DNA of 64,000 bases, from the NCBI RefSeq assembly GCF_014650575.1, contig NZ_BMVF01000023.1:43379-107378 (forward strand), given 5' to 3'. Shown here piece by piece: positions 1-8,953 of this stretch (position 1 is its first letter; each line of letters begins with the position of its first letter). The position numbers were made by a program, and so were the translations under genes. This stretch comes from Streptomyces naganishii JCM 4654. GTDB taxonomy: Bacteria > Actinomycetota > Actinomycetes > Streptomycetales > Streptomycetaceae. Under the pieces are notes generated by a model that saw nothing but the letters and a program-made list of their open reading frames with translations, searched no databases and was not told where the DNA came from.

Positions 1-1709
1 AGCCCCCGGCGGGCGGCCCCGACCTGTCCAAGCCCCCGCAGCAGCCGGCCCCGCCACCGGGCTACGGCTACCCCCAGGCGCCTCAGCCGCCCCAGCCGGC
101 CCCCGGCTACGGCTACCCCCAGGCGCCTCAGCAGCCCCAGCCCCCCGCCGGCTACGGCTACCCGGGCCAGCAGCCCAACCCGTACGCCCAGCCCGGGTAC
201 GGCTACCCCGGTCAGCCGACCGTGCCCATGCACCCGCAGGCGGCGCAGCCCGGCGGCGGCAGGCAGGGCCGGACCCAGCTGATGATCATCGTCGCGGCCG
301 TCGTGGCGATCGCGCTGATCGTCGGCGGCGGGGTCCTCTACGCCAAGTCCTCCGGCGGCGACGGCAAGAAGGACACCGCGAGCTCCAGCGGCGGCACCGG
401 GGGCGGCGGCTCGGACAAGGGCGGCAGCGGCGGCACCACCTCCGGCGGCAAGGAGAAGGTGCCCTCGGACACCGCCTCCAAGGTGCTCTTCCAGGTGCCG
501 ATGCCCGCCGTGACCGACACGGTCGCCACGCCCGGCTCCTGGCTGACCGGCAAGGCGTACGTCAAGACCGGCGTCGCCGAGATCGTCGGCTACGACCCCG
601 ACAAGGGCACCAGGCTCTGGACGATCAAGCTGCCCGGCCCGGTCTGCCAGGCCAGCCGGCACACCACCACCGACGACCGCACGGCGATCGTCTACGAGCC
701 GGCCATGCCGACCAAGGCCAAGCCCTCGCACGGTTGCAGCCTGCTCGCCGCGATCGACCTCGACGCCGGCCGCAAGCTGTGGACGACGTCGGTCAAGTCC
801 GGTGACCAGCCGATCGGCCTGGACAACGTCACGGTCAGCGGGACCACGGTCGCCGTGGGCAGCACCAGCGGCGGCGCCGCCTTCGACATCGCCGACGGCA
901 AGGCCCTGTGGCTGCCCAAGCCGGACGACACCTGCTACGACGCCGGCTACGGCGGCGGGCCCAAGCTGGTCGCGCTGCGCAAGTGCGGCCAGTACGGCCA
1001 GCGCCAGCTGCACGTGCAGACCCTCGACCCGAAGAGCGGGAAGGTGATCTCCGACTACAAGATGTCCGAGGGCATCGAGTACGCGGCGATCGTCTCGACC
1101 GACCCGCTGGTCGTGGCGGCCGACGTCGGCGACAGCGCGGGCGACGGCAGCGGCATCTCCGACTTCTTCTCCGTCGACAACAAGACCGGCAAGCTGCGCG
1201 CCCACATCTCCGCGCCCGGCGACAAGTACGCGGCCCGCTGCGACGGCATCACCCGGATCGAGTTCTGCACCAGCCTCGCGGTCGGCAACGACCGGCTCTA
1301 CGTCCCGACCGAGCAGCACGACGGCAGCGGCCAGTACAGCAAGACCAACGAGATCGTCGCCTTCGACCTCGCCACCGGCCGCCAGACCGGCCAGCGCGCG
1401 GACGCCGGCGACGGCTTCCAGATCTACCCGCTGCGCATGGACGGCGGCAACGTGATCGCCTACAAGCGGCCGCCGTTCAACAAGGGCGGCCAGATCGTGA
1501 GCATCGACGGGGGCAGCTTCAAGCAGACCAAGCTGCTGGAGAACCCCGACACCGAGGCGGTGCGCGACGCGGAGACCGCGATGTCCCCGGACTACGCGGA
1601 GATCCGCTACGCCCAGGGGCACCTGTACATGTCGGCGGTCTTCGCCCACAAGTCGACGTCCTCCTTCGGCAAGGAGTACCTGGCGCTGGCCCTCGGCGCG
1701 GGCGGCTGA
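1..1709 (+). CDS. Membrane-anchored PQQ-like beta-propeller protein (5' end outside window)
   Basis: The reading frame is open from the first bases, so the gene starts upstream of the window; the first in-frame ATG (222) is internal. The visible N-terminal part is Pro/Gly/Gln/Tyr-rich with repeated GYGYP blocks, then one transmembrane helix (LMIIVAAVVAIALIVGGG, about nt 280-345), a Gly/Ser-rich linker, and about 400 residues with recurring short motifs such as GTRLWT, GRKLWT and GKALWLP. Those W-containing repeats are typical of PQQ-enzyme-like beta-propellers in actinobacterial surface proteins. I infer a cytoplasmic proline-rich tail and an extracellular propeller used for binding or scaffolding. 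No catalytic residues are evident, so an enzyme role is unlikely. A strong hairpin follows the stop codon. Confidence 0.8.
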   Translation, partial: PPAGGPDLSKPPQQPAPPPGYGYPQAPQPPQPAPGYGYPQAPQQPQPPAGYGYPGQQPNPYAQPGYGYPGQPTVPMHPQAAQPGGGRQGRTQLMIIVAAVVAIALIVGGGVLYAKSSGGDGKKDTASSSGGTGGGGSDKGGSGGTTSGGKEKVPSDTASKVLFQVPMPAVTDTVATPGSWLTGKAYVKTGVAEIVGYDPDKGTRLWTIKLPGPVCQASRHTTTDDRTAIVYEPAMPTKAKPSHGCSLLAAIDLDAGRKLWTTSVKSGDQPIGLDNVTVSGTTVAVGSTSGGAAFDIADGKALWLPKPDDTCYDAGYGGGPKLVALRKCGQYGQRQLHVQTLDPKSGKVISDYKMSEGIEYAAIVSTDPLVVAADVGDSAGDGSGISDFFSVDNKTGKLRAHISAPGDKYAARCDGITRIEFCTSLAVGNDRLYVPTEQHDGSGQYSKTNEIVAFDLATGRQTGQRADAGDGFQIYPLRMDGGNVIAYKRPPFNKGGQIVSIDGGSFKQTKLLENPDTEAVRDAETAMSPDYAEIRYAQGHLYMSAVFAHKSTSSFGKEYLALALGAGG

Positions 1710-1748
1710 TCCGTCCCGCGCGGCTCCCGCCGGCGTGCGGCGGTTGTC

Positions 1749-1780
1749 ACGGCCCCGCCCCTGCTCAGGGGCGGGGCCGT
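1749..1780 (+). terminator. Rho-independent-type hairpin after the beta-propeller gene
   Basis: A perfect 14-bp inverted repeat (ACGGCCCCGCCCCT and its complement) with a 4-nt loop lies 40 nt after the stop codon. It lacks a clear T-run, as is common in Streptomyces. Confidence 0.75.
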
Positions 1781-2015
1781 GCGCATTGTGCTCAACTCTG
1801 CTCGAACGTGATGATTTTCGGCGATCCGGGGCACTTCTCGCCGGTAGGGGCAGCGCGATCTCGAACTTGCGTGTAGCTTCCGGGGGCATGACGGGCGGGT
1901 GTGCCGGGGGGCCACCTCCCGTAGGGCTGTTCGTGCGGTTGTCCGATGGCCTGTCCCTCGGATGCGGTGGGCAGCCATAGTGGGCATCCGTGGGGGGGGA
2001 CTGGGGGGTTGCTCG

Positions 2016-2744
2016 ATGGGAGTGCGGCTCATGGTGGTCGACGACCACCGCTTGCTCGCGGAGGCGCTGGCCTCGGCGCTGAAGCTGCGGGGCCACCGTG
2101 TGCTGGCCGCGGCGGCGCCGGCCGCGGGCGCGGCGGAGCTGGTGATCAGCAGGGCGCCCGAGGTGTGCCTGCTGGGCACGGCGGCGCCGGCCGAGCCGGA
2201 CGCGTTCGATCCGGTGGCGCGGATCAAGCGGGAGCGTGCGCAGGTGGCGGTGGTCGTGCTGGGCCCGGTGCCCTCGCCGCGCGGCATCGCGGCGGCCTTC
2301 GCGGCGGGCGCCTCCGGTTACGTACGCCATGACGAGCGCATCGAGGGCGTGGAGCGGGCGATCATGAAGGCCCGCGCGGGTGAGGCCGCCGTCGCCCCGC
2401 AGTTGCTCCAGGGCGCCTTCAGCGAGCTGCTCAACCCTGCCGCGCAGCCCGACGACGAGGGCCAGCGGCTGCTGCAGATGCTGACCCCGCGCGAGGTTGA
2501 GGTACTGGTCAGGGTCGCCGAGGGCGAGGACACCCGGCTGATCGCGGCCGGCATGGGCATCGCCCCGAGCACGGCCCGCACCCATGTCCAGCGGGTCCTG
2601 ATGAAGCTCGGCGTCGGCTCCCGCCTGGAGGCGGCGGCCCTGGCGGCCCGCACCGGCCTGCTGGACCGCGCGGGCCCGCTGCCCCGGACAGCGCCGGCCG
2701 GCGGCCTCGGCGCCGTGGACCGGATGCCGGGGCTGGAGCCGTAG
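2016..2744 (+). CDS. Atypical LuxR/NarL-family response regulator lacking the phospho-acceptor Asp
   Basis: 242 residues. The ATG at 2016 is chosen because a G-rich ribosome site lies just upstream and the receiver beta-1 motif LMVVDDHR follows at once; an upstream in-frame extension shows no domain. The receiver domain spans about residues 1-120. The C-terminal HTH (LTPREVEVLVRVAEGED to LMKLGVGSR, about 160-220) is a typical LuxR-type DNA-binding domain. The usual phosphorylated Asp at the end of beta-3 is replaced by Gly54 (PEVCLLGTAAP), and the conserved receiver Lys is Arg in GASGYVRHD. It should therefore not be controlled by ordinary phosphotransfer; ligand- or dimer-dependent control is an inference. 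No kinase is adjacent. It converges on the small membrane gene at 2784. Confidence 0.85.
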   Translation: MGVRLMVVDDHRLLAEALASALKLRGHRVLAAAAPAAGAAELVISRAPEVCLLGTAAPAEPDAFDPVARIKRERAQVAVVVLGPVPSPRGIAAAFAAGASGYVRHDERIEGVERAIMKARAGEAAVAPQLLQGAFSELLNPAAQPDDEGQRLLQMLTPREVEVLVRVAEGEDTRLIAAGMGIAPSTARTHVQRVLMKLGVGSRLEAAALAARTGLLDRAGPLPRTAPAGGLGAVDRMPGLEP

Positions 2745-2783
2745 GCCGCATGGGCCTGTCGGGCTCCAGCCGGACGGCGCGGG

Positions 2784-3113
2784 TCACTCGGGCCGGTTCT
2801 GCTCCTCCAGGAGTTCACTCACCGGCGGCGGGGTCACCGGGCGCAGCTTCATCCACACCAGGAAGAAGACGCCGAGGACCAGCATGCCGAGGCCGGTCCA
2901 CAGGTTGATGTTGACGCCCTGGGCCTTGTCGATCGCGGCCTGGGAGTCGGTGATGCCGGCGATCGTGACGATGATTCCGTACAGCACGAACAGGCCGCCG
3001 ATGATGCGCCGCAGGTCGAAGATGCGGGCGGCGGTCGCCGACTTCTGCTCCAGCTCGGTGACTTCGCGCTGGACGTCCTGCTCGGAGTATCCGGAGTACT
3101 CGTGCTCTGCCAT
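2784..3113 (-). CDS. Small two-helix membrane protein, partner of the adjacent symporter
   Basis: 109 residues starting at an ATG 8-12 nt after a GGAGG ribosome site. The N-terminal 25 residues are acidic (EHEYSGYSEQDVQREVTELEQKS). Two hydrophobic segments follow: IIGGLFVLYGIIVTIAGIT (about 37-55) and LWTGLGMLVLGVFFLVWMKL (about 71-90). The gene lies 21 nt downstream of the sodium:solute symporter on the same strand, so the two are almost certainly co-transcribed. Small membrane proteins often accompany SSS-family transporters (compare DUF485 with ActP at 31482), which suggests an accessory subunit. I do not recognise a named family, so that role is an inference from context. Confidence 0.75.
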   Translation of the reverse strand: MAEHEYSGYSEQDVQREVTELEQKSATAARIFDLRRIIGGLFVLYGIIVTIAGITDSQAAIDKAQGVNINLWTGLGMLVLGVFFLVWMKLRPVTPPPVSELLEEQNRPE

Positions 3114-3134
3114 GGTCTCTCAATCCTCCCGCGG

Positions 3135-4826
3135 TCAGAACGAGAACGGGATGTAGCACAGGGCGGCGATGACGACCGCGCCCCAGCCCAGCAGGGCGGG
3201 CTTGCGGTACCAGGCCTCGTCGCCGGGGGCGGGGGGCTCGGCCATGCCGGGGGACCTGGTGCCGTAGACCAGGCCCTGGAGTTCCTCGGCGGGCTTGGGG
3301 CGGGTGAACAGCGACACCGCGACCATGACGACCGCGCCGGCCACGAAGCCCGCGATCGCGGAGACGAAGTTCGCGCCCTGGTCGGTGGGGATGTCGATGA
3401 TGCCCTGCTTGTAGATGACGAAGTAGTTGACCATCGCGGCGGTGGTGCCGGCGAGCAGGCCCCAGAAGCCGGACTTCATCGACGCCCGCTTCCAGAACAT
3501 GCCGACGATGAAGACCACGAACATCGGCACGTTGAAGAAGGAGAACAGGGTCTGCAGGTAGGCCATGATGTTCGAGAACGACGAGGCCAGGAACGCGGTG
3601 CCGATCGAGGCGAGCACGCCGACCGCGGTGATGAGCCGGCCGAAGCGGACGTAGTAGGCGTCCTCGCGGTGCTTCACCACGTACTTGGCCCAGATGTCGG
3701 TGGTGAACACGGTGTTGAAGGACGACACGTTGGCCGCCATGCCCGCCATGAACGCGGCGAGCAGGCCGGTCACCGCGATGCCGAGCACGCCGTTGGGCAG
3801 CAACTCCTGCATCAGGTAGGGGATCGCGTCGTTGTACTGGTAACCGGAGCCGGGCGTGCCGAACTTGGGCACCAGCGCGGCGGCGACCAGGCCCGGGATC
3901 ATCACCAGGAAGACGATGAAGATCTTCGGGAACGCGGCGATCAGCGGGGTGCGCTGGGCGGCGGAGAGGTTCTTCGCGGACAGCGCGCGCTGCACCTCGG
4001 CGAAGTTGGTGGTCCAGTAGCCGAAGGACAGCACGAAGCCGAGGCCGAGGACGATGGTGAGCCAGTTGGCGCCGAGCGGGTTGGCGTGGCCGATGCCGGT
4101 GCCGCCCCAGGCCGTGGTGAAGTCGGCCCCGTGGGTGGCGGTGAGCCTGTGGGTCAGGCCGTCCCAGCCGCCGACCTTCTTCAGGCTCAGCGCCACGATC
4201 GGGATGAGGGCCGCGAGGATCACGAAGAACTGCAGCACCTCGTTGTAGATCGCGGAGGACAGTCCGCCCAGGGTGATGTAGGCGAGCACGAAGAAGCCGG
4301 CGACCACGATCGCGACCCACTGCGGCCAGCCGAGCAGCGCCTCGACGACGATCGCGAGGGCGTAGAGGTTGACACCGGCGATCAGGATGGCCGCGAAGGC
4401 GAACAGGATCGAACTCAGCAGGTGGGCCGCGCGGTCGAAGCGCAGCAGCAGGAACTCGGGGACCGAGCGCACCTTCGAGCCGTAGTAGAAGGGCATCATC
4501 ACCAGGCCGAGGAAGACCATGGCCGGGATGGCGCCGATCCAGTACCAGTGCACGGTGTACGCGCCGTACTGGGCGCTGTTGGCGGCCATGCCGAGGATCT
4601 CGGTGGCGGCCAGGTTGGCGGAGATGAACGCCAGGCCGGTGATCCAGGCGGGCAGGGACCGGCCGGACAGGAAGAAGTCGAGGCTGGTCTTCACCGACTT
4701 GCGGGCGGCGAAGCCGATGCCCAGGACCACGACGAAGTAGATGCCGAGGATCGTGTAGTCGAGCCCGTTCGTGGGGAGCCGTAGGCCCGCAGCCAGCTCC
4801 ACGGGGGCGTATGTGGGGGTTTGCAT
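3135..4826 (-). CDS. Sodium:solute symporter (SSS/SGLT family), probable sugar uptake
   Basis: 563 residues, within the normal family length, with about 13-14 hydrophobic segments. N-terminal DYTILGIYFVVVLGIGFAA and the FFLSGRSLPAWITGLAFISA block are typical of SSS transporters. The SSS signature region appears as ITLGGLSSAIYNEVLQFF (about residues 198-215). It is transcribed divergently from galTEK, with only 181 bp of repeat-rich DNA between the starts. I infer Na+-coupled uptake of galactose or a related sugar, analogous to vSGLT, co-regulated with the Leloir operon. The substrate is not provable from sequence; another sugar, or an unrelated solute, remains possible. The small membrane gene at 2784 follows directly. 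Confidence 0.85.
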   Translation of the reverse strand: MQTPTYAPVELAAGLRLPTNGLDYTILGIYFVVVLGIGFAARKSVKTSLDFFLSGRSLPAWITGLAFISANLAATEILGMAANSAQYGAYTVHWYWIGAIPAMVFLGLVMMPFYYGSKVRSVPEFLLLRFDRAAHLLSSILFAFAAILIAGVNLYALAIVVEALLGWPQWVAIVVAGFFVLAYITLGGLSSAIYNEVLQFFVILAALIPIVALSLKKVGGWDGLTHRLTATHGADFTTAWGGTGIGHANPLGANWLTIVLGLGFVLSFGYWTTNFAEVQRALSAKNLSAAQRTPLIAAFPKIFIVFLVMIPGLVAAALVPKFGTPGSGYQYNDAIPYLMQELLPNGVLGIAVTGLLAAFMAGMAANVSSFNTVFTTDIWAKYVVKHREDAYYVRFGRLITAVGVLASIGTAFLASSFSNIMAYLQTLFSFFNVPMFVVFIVGMFWKRASMKSGFWGLLAGTTAAMVNYFVIYKQGIIDIPTDQGANFVSAIAGFVAGAVVMVAVSLFTRPKPAEELQGLVYGTRSPGMAEPPAPGDEAWYRKPALLGWGAVVIAALCYIPFSF

Positions 4827-4911
4827 GAGTACTCGCTTCGTTGCGCGAACTGGTCCAGCGGGGAACCTACGCCTCCGCGTTCAGTATTTGAACACTTTTG
4901 TTGGTCGTCTT

Positions 4912-4970
4912 TGTTTGATTGTGATGTGAGAAGCCCGATGATTGGTTGTGACGTGTTATGTTTGATTGTG
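4912..4970. promoter_or_regulatory. Repeat-rich operator/promoter region between the symporter and galT (galP1-like)
   Basis: The 181-bp divergent intergenic region is unusually T/A-rich. It holds two exact copies of TGTTTGATTGTG (4912-4923 and 4959-4970, 47 bp apart) and a related GATTGGTTGTG between them at about 4940-4950. The Streptomyces gal operon is known to be driven by a galactose-induced, glucose-sensitive promoter with a complex operator made of repeated short elements; this arrangement fits that description. Assignment of each repeat to a particular repressor is an inference. The repeats could also serve the divergent symporter. Confidence 0.6.
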
Positions 4971-5007
4971 TTGGTGAGTGGTGGGGGACCCAGTAGGGAG
5001 ACCGGCA

Positions 5008-6069
5008 GTGAAGAAGACCTCGACCCGGCTGGCCGACGGTCGTGAGCTGATCTACTACGACCTGCGCGACGACGCCGTGCGCGGCGCCGTGGACCGGCGC
5101 CCGCTGGAGCCGACCGTCACCAGCTCCGCGATCCGCCGGGACGAGCTGCTCGGCGACCGCGTGGCCGTCGCCTCGCACCGCCAGGGCCGCACCTACCACC
5201 CGCCGGCCGACGAGTGCCCCCTGTGCCCGTCCCGGGGCGAGCGCCTGAGCGAGATCCCCGACTCCTCGTACGACGTGGTGGTCTTCGAGAACCGCTTCCC
5301 CTCGCTGGCCGGCGACTCCGGGCGCTGCGAGGTCGTCTGCTTCACCTCCGACCACGACGCGTCCTTCGCCGACCTGAGCGAGGAGCAGGCGCGGCTGGTC
5401 CTGGACGCGTGGACCGACCGGACGTCGGAGCTGTCCCATCTGCCCTCCGTGGAGCAGGTGTTCTGTTTCGAGAACCGGGGCGCCGAGATCGGCGTGACAC
5501 TCGGTCACCCGCACGGCCAGATCTACGCCTACCCCTTCATCACCCCCCGCACCGCGCTGATGCTCCGCTCGCTGGCCGCCCACAAGGAGGCCAGTGGCGG
5601 GGAGAACCTCTTCGACGCGGTCCTCGCCCGGGAACTCGCCGGTGAGCGGGTCGTCCTGGAGTCGGCCCACTGGGCGGCCTTCGTGCCGTACGCGGCGCAC
5701 TGGCCCTACGAGGTCCACCTGTACCCCAAGCGCCGCGTCCCCGACCTGCTCGGCCTCGACGAGGCGGCGCGCACAGAGTTCCCCCAGGTGTATCTGGAAC
5801 TGTTGAGGCGCTTCGACCGGATCTTCGGCGAGGGCGAGCCGCCGACGCCGTACATCGCGGCCTGGCACCAGGCCCCGTTCGGCCCGCTGGCGGACTTCGA
5901 GGGCGTCGTACGCGACGACTTCGCGCTCCACCTCGAGCTTTTCACCATTCGCCGCACTTCCGGCAAGCTGAAGTTTCTCGCGGGTTCCGAGTCCGGCATG
6001 AGCGTGTTCATCAACGACGTGCCGCCGGAGCGCGCGGCCGAGCGACTGCGAGAGGTAGCGAGTTCATGA
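5008..6069 (+). CDS. galT: Galactose-1-phosphate uridylyltransferase
   Basis: 353 residues. It transfers UMP from UDP-glucose to galactose-1-phosphate in the Leloir pathway. The GTG at 5008 is chosen because GTAGGGAG lies 7 nt upstream; an in-frame GTG at 4978 would place the ribosome site inside the protein. The catalytic HxHxQ motif is present as HPHGQ (H167, H169, Q171), where the second His carries the uridylyl group. The metal-binding Cys pair is CPLC near residue 70. It is first in the operon and overlaps galE by ATGA, implying translational coupling. Control is probably galactose induction through the upstream repeat region. Confidence 0.97.
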   Translation: MKKTSTRLADGRELIYYDLRDDAVRGAVDRRPLEPTVTSSAIRRDELLGDRVAVASHRQGRTYHPPADECPLCPSRGERLSEIPDSSYDVVVFENRFPSLAGDSGRCEVVCFTSDHDASFADLSEEQARLVLDAWTDRTSELSHLPSVEQVFCFENRGAEIGVTLGHPHGQIYAYPFITPRTALMLRSLAAHKEASGGENLFDAVLARELAGERVVLESAHWAAFVPYAAHWPYEVHLYPKRRVPDLLGLDEAARTEFPQVYLELLRRFDRIFGEGEPPTPYIAAWHQAPFGPLADFEGVVRDDFALHLELFTIRRTSGKLKFLAGSESGMSVFINDVPPERAAERLREVASS

Positions 6070-7034
6070 GCGGGAAGTACCTGGTGACGGGCGGCGCGGG
6101 TTACGTGGGCAGCGTGGTCGCCCGGCACCTGCTGGAGGCCGGCCACGAGGTCGTCGTCCTGGACAACCTCTCCACGGGGTTCGCCGAGGCCGTCCCCGGG
6201 GGCGCCGCCTTCGTCGAGGGCGACATCCGCGACGCCGCCAAGTGGCTGGACCCCTCCTTCGAAGCGGTTCTGCACTTCGCCGCCTTCTCGCAGGTCGGCG
6301 AGTCGGTGGTGAAGCCGGAGAAGTACTGGGAGAACAACGTCGGCGGCACCATGGCGCTGCTCGCCGCGATGCGCGAGTCGGGCGTGCGCACGCTGGTGTT
6401 CTCCTCCACGGCGGCGACCTACGGCGAGCCGGAGCAGGTGCCCATCACCGAGACCGCCCCCACCCGGCCCACCAACCCCTACGGCGCCTCCAAGCTCGCC
6501 GTAGACCACATGATCGGCGGCGAGGCGGCCGCGCACGGCCTGGGCGCGGTCTCGCTGCGCTACTTCAACGTGGCCGGCGCCTACGGCGCGAGCGGCGAGC
6601 GCCACGACCCCGAGTCGCACCTCATCCCGCTGGTCCTCCAGGTCGCGCAGGGCCGCCGGGACGCGATCTCCGTCTACGGCGACGACTACCCCACCCCGGA
6701 CGGCACCTGCGTACGCGACTACATCCACGTCGCCGACCTGGCGGAGGCCCACCTCCTCGCCCTGAGGGCGGCCCGCCCGGGCGAGCACCTGATCTGCAAC
6801 CTGGGCAACGGCAGCGGCTTCTCCGTCCGCGAGGTGATCGAGACCGTCCGGCAGGTCACCGGCCACCCCGTCCCCGAGGTGACGGCCCCGCGCCGGGCCG
6901 GCGACCCGGCGGTCCTCGTCGCCTCCGCCGACGCGGCCCGCGAGCGGCTCGGCTGGCGGCCCTCCCGCACGGACCTCGCCGGTATCGTCGCGGACGCCTG
7001 GGAGTTCGCGCAGCACATCGCAAGGGAGAGCTGA
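6066..7034 (+). CDS. galE: UDP-glucose 4-epimerase
   Basis: 322 residues, normal length for an extended short-chain dehydrogenase epimerase. It interconverts UDP-galactose and UDP-glucose with bound NAD. The Rossmann glycine motif TGGAGYVG lies at residues 8-15, the catalytic Ser/Thr region is SSTAATYGEP, and the YxxxK pair is Y139/K143 in YGASK. The start ATG overlaps the galT stop (ATGA) and galK begins at the base after its stop, so the three genes form one translationally coupled operon. Confidence 0.97.
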   Translation: MSGKYLVTGGAGYVGSVVARHLLEAGHEVVVLDNLSTGFAEAVPGGAAFVEGDIRDAAKWLDPSFEAVLHFAAFSQVGESVVKPEKYWENNVGGTMALLAAMRESGVRTLVFSSTAATYGEPEQVPITETAPTRPTNPYGASKLAVDHMIGGEAAAHGLGAVSLRYFNVAGAYGASGERHDPESHLIPLVLQVAQGRRDAISVYGDDYPTPDGTCVRDYIHVADLAEAHLLALRAARPGEHLICNLGNGSGFSVREVIETVRQVTGHPVPEVTAPRRAGDPAVLVASADAARERLGWRPSRTDLAGIVADAWEFAQHIARES

Positions 7035-8189
7035 GTGGGGGCACAAGAGGTCCGGGACGGCTTCGCCGCGCTGTACGGCGCCGAGCCGGACGGGGTGTGG
7101 GCGGCGCCCGGCCGGGTCAACCTGATCGGCGAGCACACCGACTACAACGACGGCTTCGTGATGCCGTTCGCGCTGCCGCACGTCACGGTCGCCGCGCTCG
7201 CCCGCCGCACCGACGGCGTGCTGCGGCTGCACTCGGCGGACGTGCCGGGCGGCCCCGTCGAACTGCGCGTGGACGCTCTGGCCCCGGGCTCGGACAAGGC
7301 GTGGACCGCCTACCCGGCCGGGGTCGTGTGGGCGCTGCGCGAGGCGGGCCACGCGGTGACGGGCGCCGACGTGCACCTGTCCTCCACGGTCCCCTCGGGC
7401 GCCGGGCTGTCCTCCTCCGCCGCCCTGGAGGTCGTCATCGCCTCCGCCCTCAACGACCTCTTCTCCCTCGGCCTCGAGGGTTGGCGCCTGGCCCGCCTGT
7501 GCCAGCGCGCCGAGAACGTCTACGTCGGCGCCCCCACCGGCATCATGGACCAGACCGCCTCCGCCTGCTGCGAGGCGGGGCACGCCCTGTTCCTCGACAC
7601 CCGCGACCTGTCCCAGCGCCAGATCCCCTTCGACCTCGCGGCCGAGGGCCTGCGCCTGCTGGTCGTCGACACCCGCGTCAAGCACGCCCACAGCGACGGC
7701 GAGTACGGCAAGCGCCGGGCCGGCTGCGAGAAGGGCGCGGCGCTCCTCGGCGTGGACGCCCTGCGGGACATCCCCTACGACGGACTCGGCTCCGCCCTCG
7801 CCCGCCTCGGCGACGAGGAGGAGATCCGCCGCCTGGTACGCCACGTGGTCACCGAGAACGAGCGCGTCGAACGCGTGGTCTCCCTGCTCGAGTCGGGCAC
7901 CCCCCGCGCCATCGGCCCCGTCCTGACGGAGGGCCACGCCTCCCTCCGCGACGACTTCCGCATCTCCTGCCCCGAACTCGACCTGGCCGTCGAGAGTTCC
8001 CTGGCGGCAGGCGCCCTGGGCGCCCGCATGACCGGCGGCGGCTTCGGCGGCTCGGCGATCGTCCTGACCGCACAGGCGGACGTTCCGGCCGTCACGAAGG
8101 CGGTGGAGGAGGCCTTCACGACAGCGGGCTTCACACCCCCCCGAACCTTCGAAGCGGTACCGTCGGCGGGAGCGGGCCGCCTGTCCTGA
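7035..8189 (+). CDS. galK: Galactokinase
   Basis: 384 residues, a GHMP-family kinase that phosphorylates galactose at C1. Starts with GTG directly after the galE TGA; AGGGAGAG at the end of galE supplies the ribosome site. The galactokinase signature GRVNLIGEHTDYNDG is at about residues 22-36. The ATP-binding loop is PSGAGLSSSAALE (about 120-132) and the third GHMP motif is GARMTGGGFGGSAI near residue 335. It completes the Leloir operon. A convergent acetyltransferase gene follows after 49 bp. Confidence 0.97.
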   Translation: MGAQEVRDGFAALYGAEPDGVWAAPGRVNLIGEHTDYNDGFVMPFALPHVTVAALARRTDGVLRLHSADVPGGPVELRVDALAPGSDKAWTAYPAGVVWALREAGHAVTGADVHLSSTVPSGAGLSSSAALEVVIASALNDLFSLGLEGWRLARLCQRAENVYVGAPTGIMDQTASACCEAGHALFLDTRDLSQRQIPFDLAAEGLRLLVVDTRVKHAHSDGEYGKRRAGCEKGAALLGVDALRDIPYDGLGSALARLGDEEEIRRLVRHVVTENERVERVVSLLESGTPRAIGPVLTEGHASLRDDFRISCPELDLAVESSLAAGALGARMTGGGFGGSAIVLTAQADVPAVTKAVEEAFTTAGFTPPRTFEAVPSAGAGRLS

Positions 8190-8238
8190 CCACCCGCCCC
8201 ACGGCCGGCTCCGACGGCCTGGCGTGTGAACGCCCCGG

Positions 8239-8682
8239 TCAGCGCAGGGGTTTGAGCAAGGTGTACTCCGTGACTCCCGGGGGGTAGTCCGGGATGGCGC
8301 AGACGATCTTGTAGCCGTGGCGGCGGTAGAAGTCGGGGGCCTGGAAGTCCCAGGTCTCCAGGCGGGCGCCGTGGCAGCCGCGTTCGGTGACGGCCAGGCG
8401 TTCGGCGCGGGCGAGGAGGCGGGAGCCGAGGCCGGCGCCGCGGTGGCGTTCGTCGACCCACAGGTACGCCACGTGCAGCCAGGTGGTCCAGGTGTGGCCC
8501 ACCAGACCGCCCGCCAGGGCGCCGGTCCCGTCCAGGGCCCAGACGTGCAGGGGGAGTTCGCGTTCGGCGGGTGTTCCGCGCAGGGCGGCGAGGACGGGCG
8601 ACGCCGCCGTGTTCGTGTCGCGGAGGCGGGAGCGGAGCAGATCGCACCGCTCTTTGTCGACTTCTGCCTCAATACGAAACAT
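8239..8682 (-). CDS. GNAT-family N-acetyltransferase
   Basis: 147 residues from the ATG at 8682 (MFRIEAEVD); the longer frame upstream has no domain content. The acetyl-CoA-binding motif A is YLWVDERHRGAGLGSRLLARAE (R/QxxGxG/A loop RGAGLG), followed by CHGARLETWDFQAPDFYRRHGY, which matches the C-terminal GNAT strand and the common FYxxxGF/Y motif. Substrate unknown. It lies between the convergent galK and the divergent response regulator at 8954 with no operon partner. Confidence 0.85.
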   Translation of the reverse strand: MFRIEAEVDKERCDLLRSRLRDTNTAASPVLAALRGTPAERELPLHVWALDGTGALAGGLVGHTWTTWLHVAYLWVDERHRGAGLGSRLLARAERLAVTERGCHGARLETWDFQAPDFYRRHGYKIVCAIPDYPPGVTEYTLLKPLR

Positions 8683-8953
8683 GCGGCACACCCTAAACGC
8701 GCTCGACGGCCAGTTCTGCGAATTGCCTTCCCCTCCAGGCGCCCGCCCGTACTCTGAGGAACGGTGCCGGTGGGGGCCGGCGCCGTTCAGGGGGCGAGAC
8801 AGCCGGGTTCGATGCCCGAAGCGGGGGTAGCAGTTCCGCATGGCGGCGGCCGTGCGGTCATCCCGCCGCGGGCGTCGGACCCGTGCCGGCCGGCACTCCT
8901 TGGACGATCGGGAATCCCCTGCTCCTCAAGGAGCCTGGGGAAGGGGGTTTTCA

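Noticed and set aside
1899..2015. Upstream extension of the first response regulator
   Set aside because: No domain content before MGVRLMVVDD, and the ribosome site is next to the ATG at 2016.
3102..4784. Long plus-strand open frame opposite the symporter
   Set aside because: It is antisense to a clear SSS gene, has His/Gly/Arg/Asp-biased composition without domains, and is explained by third-position G/C bias.
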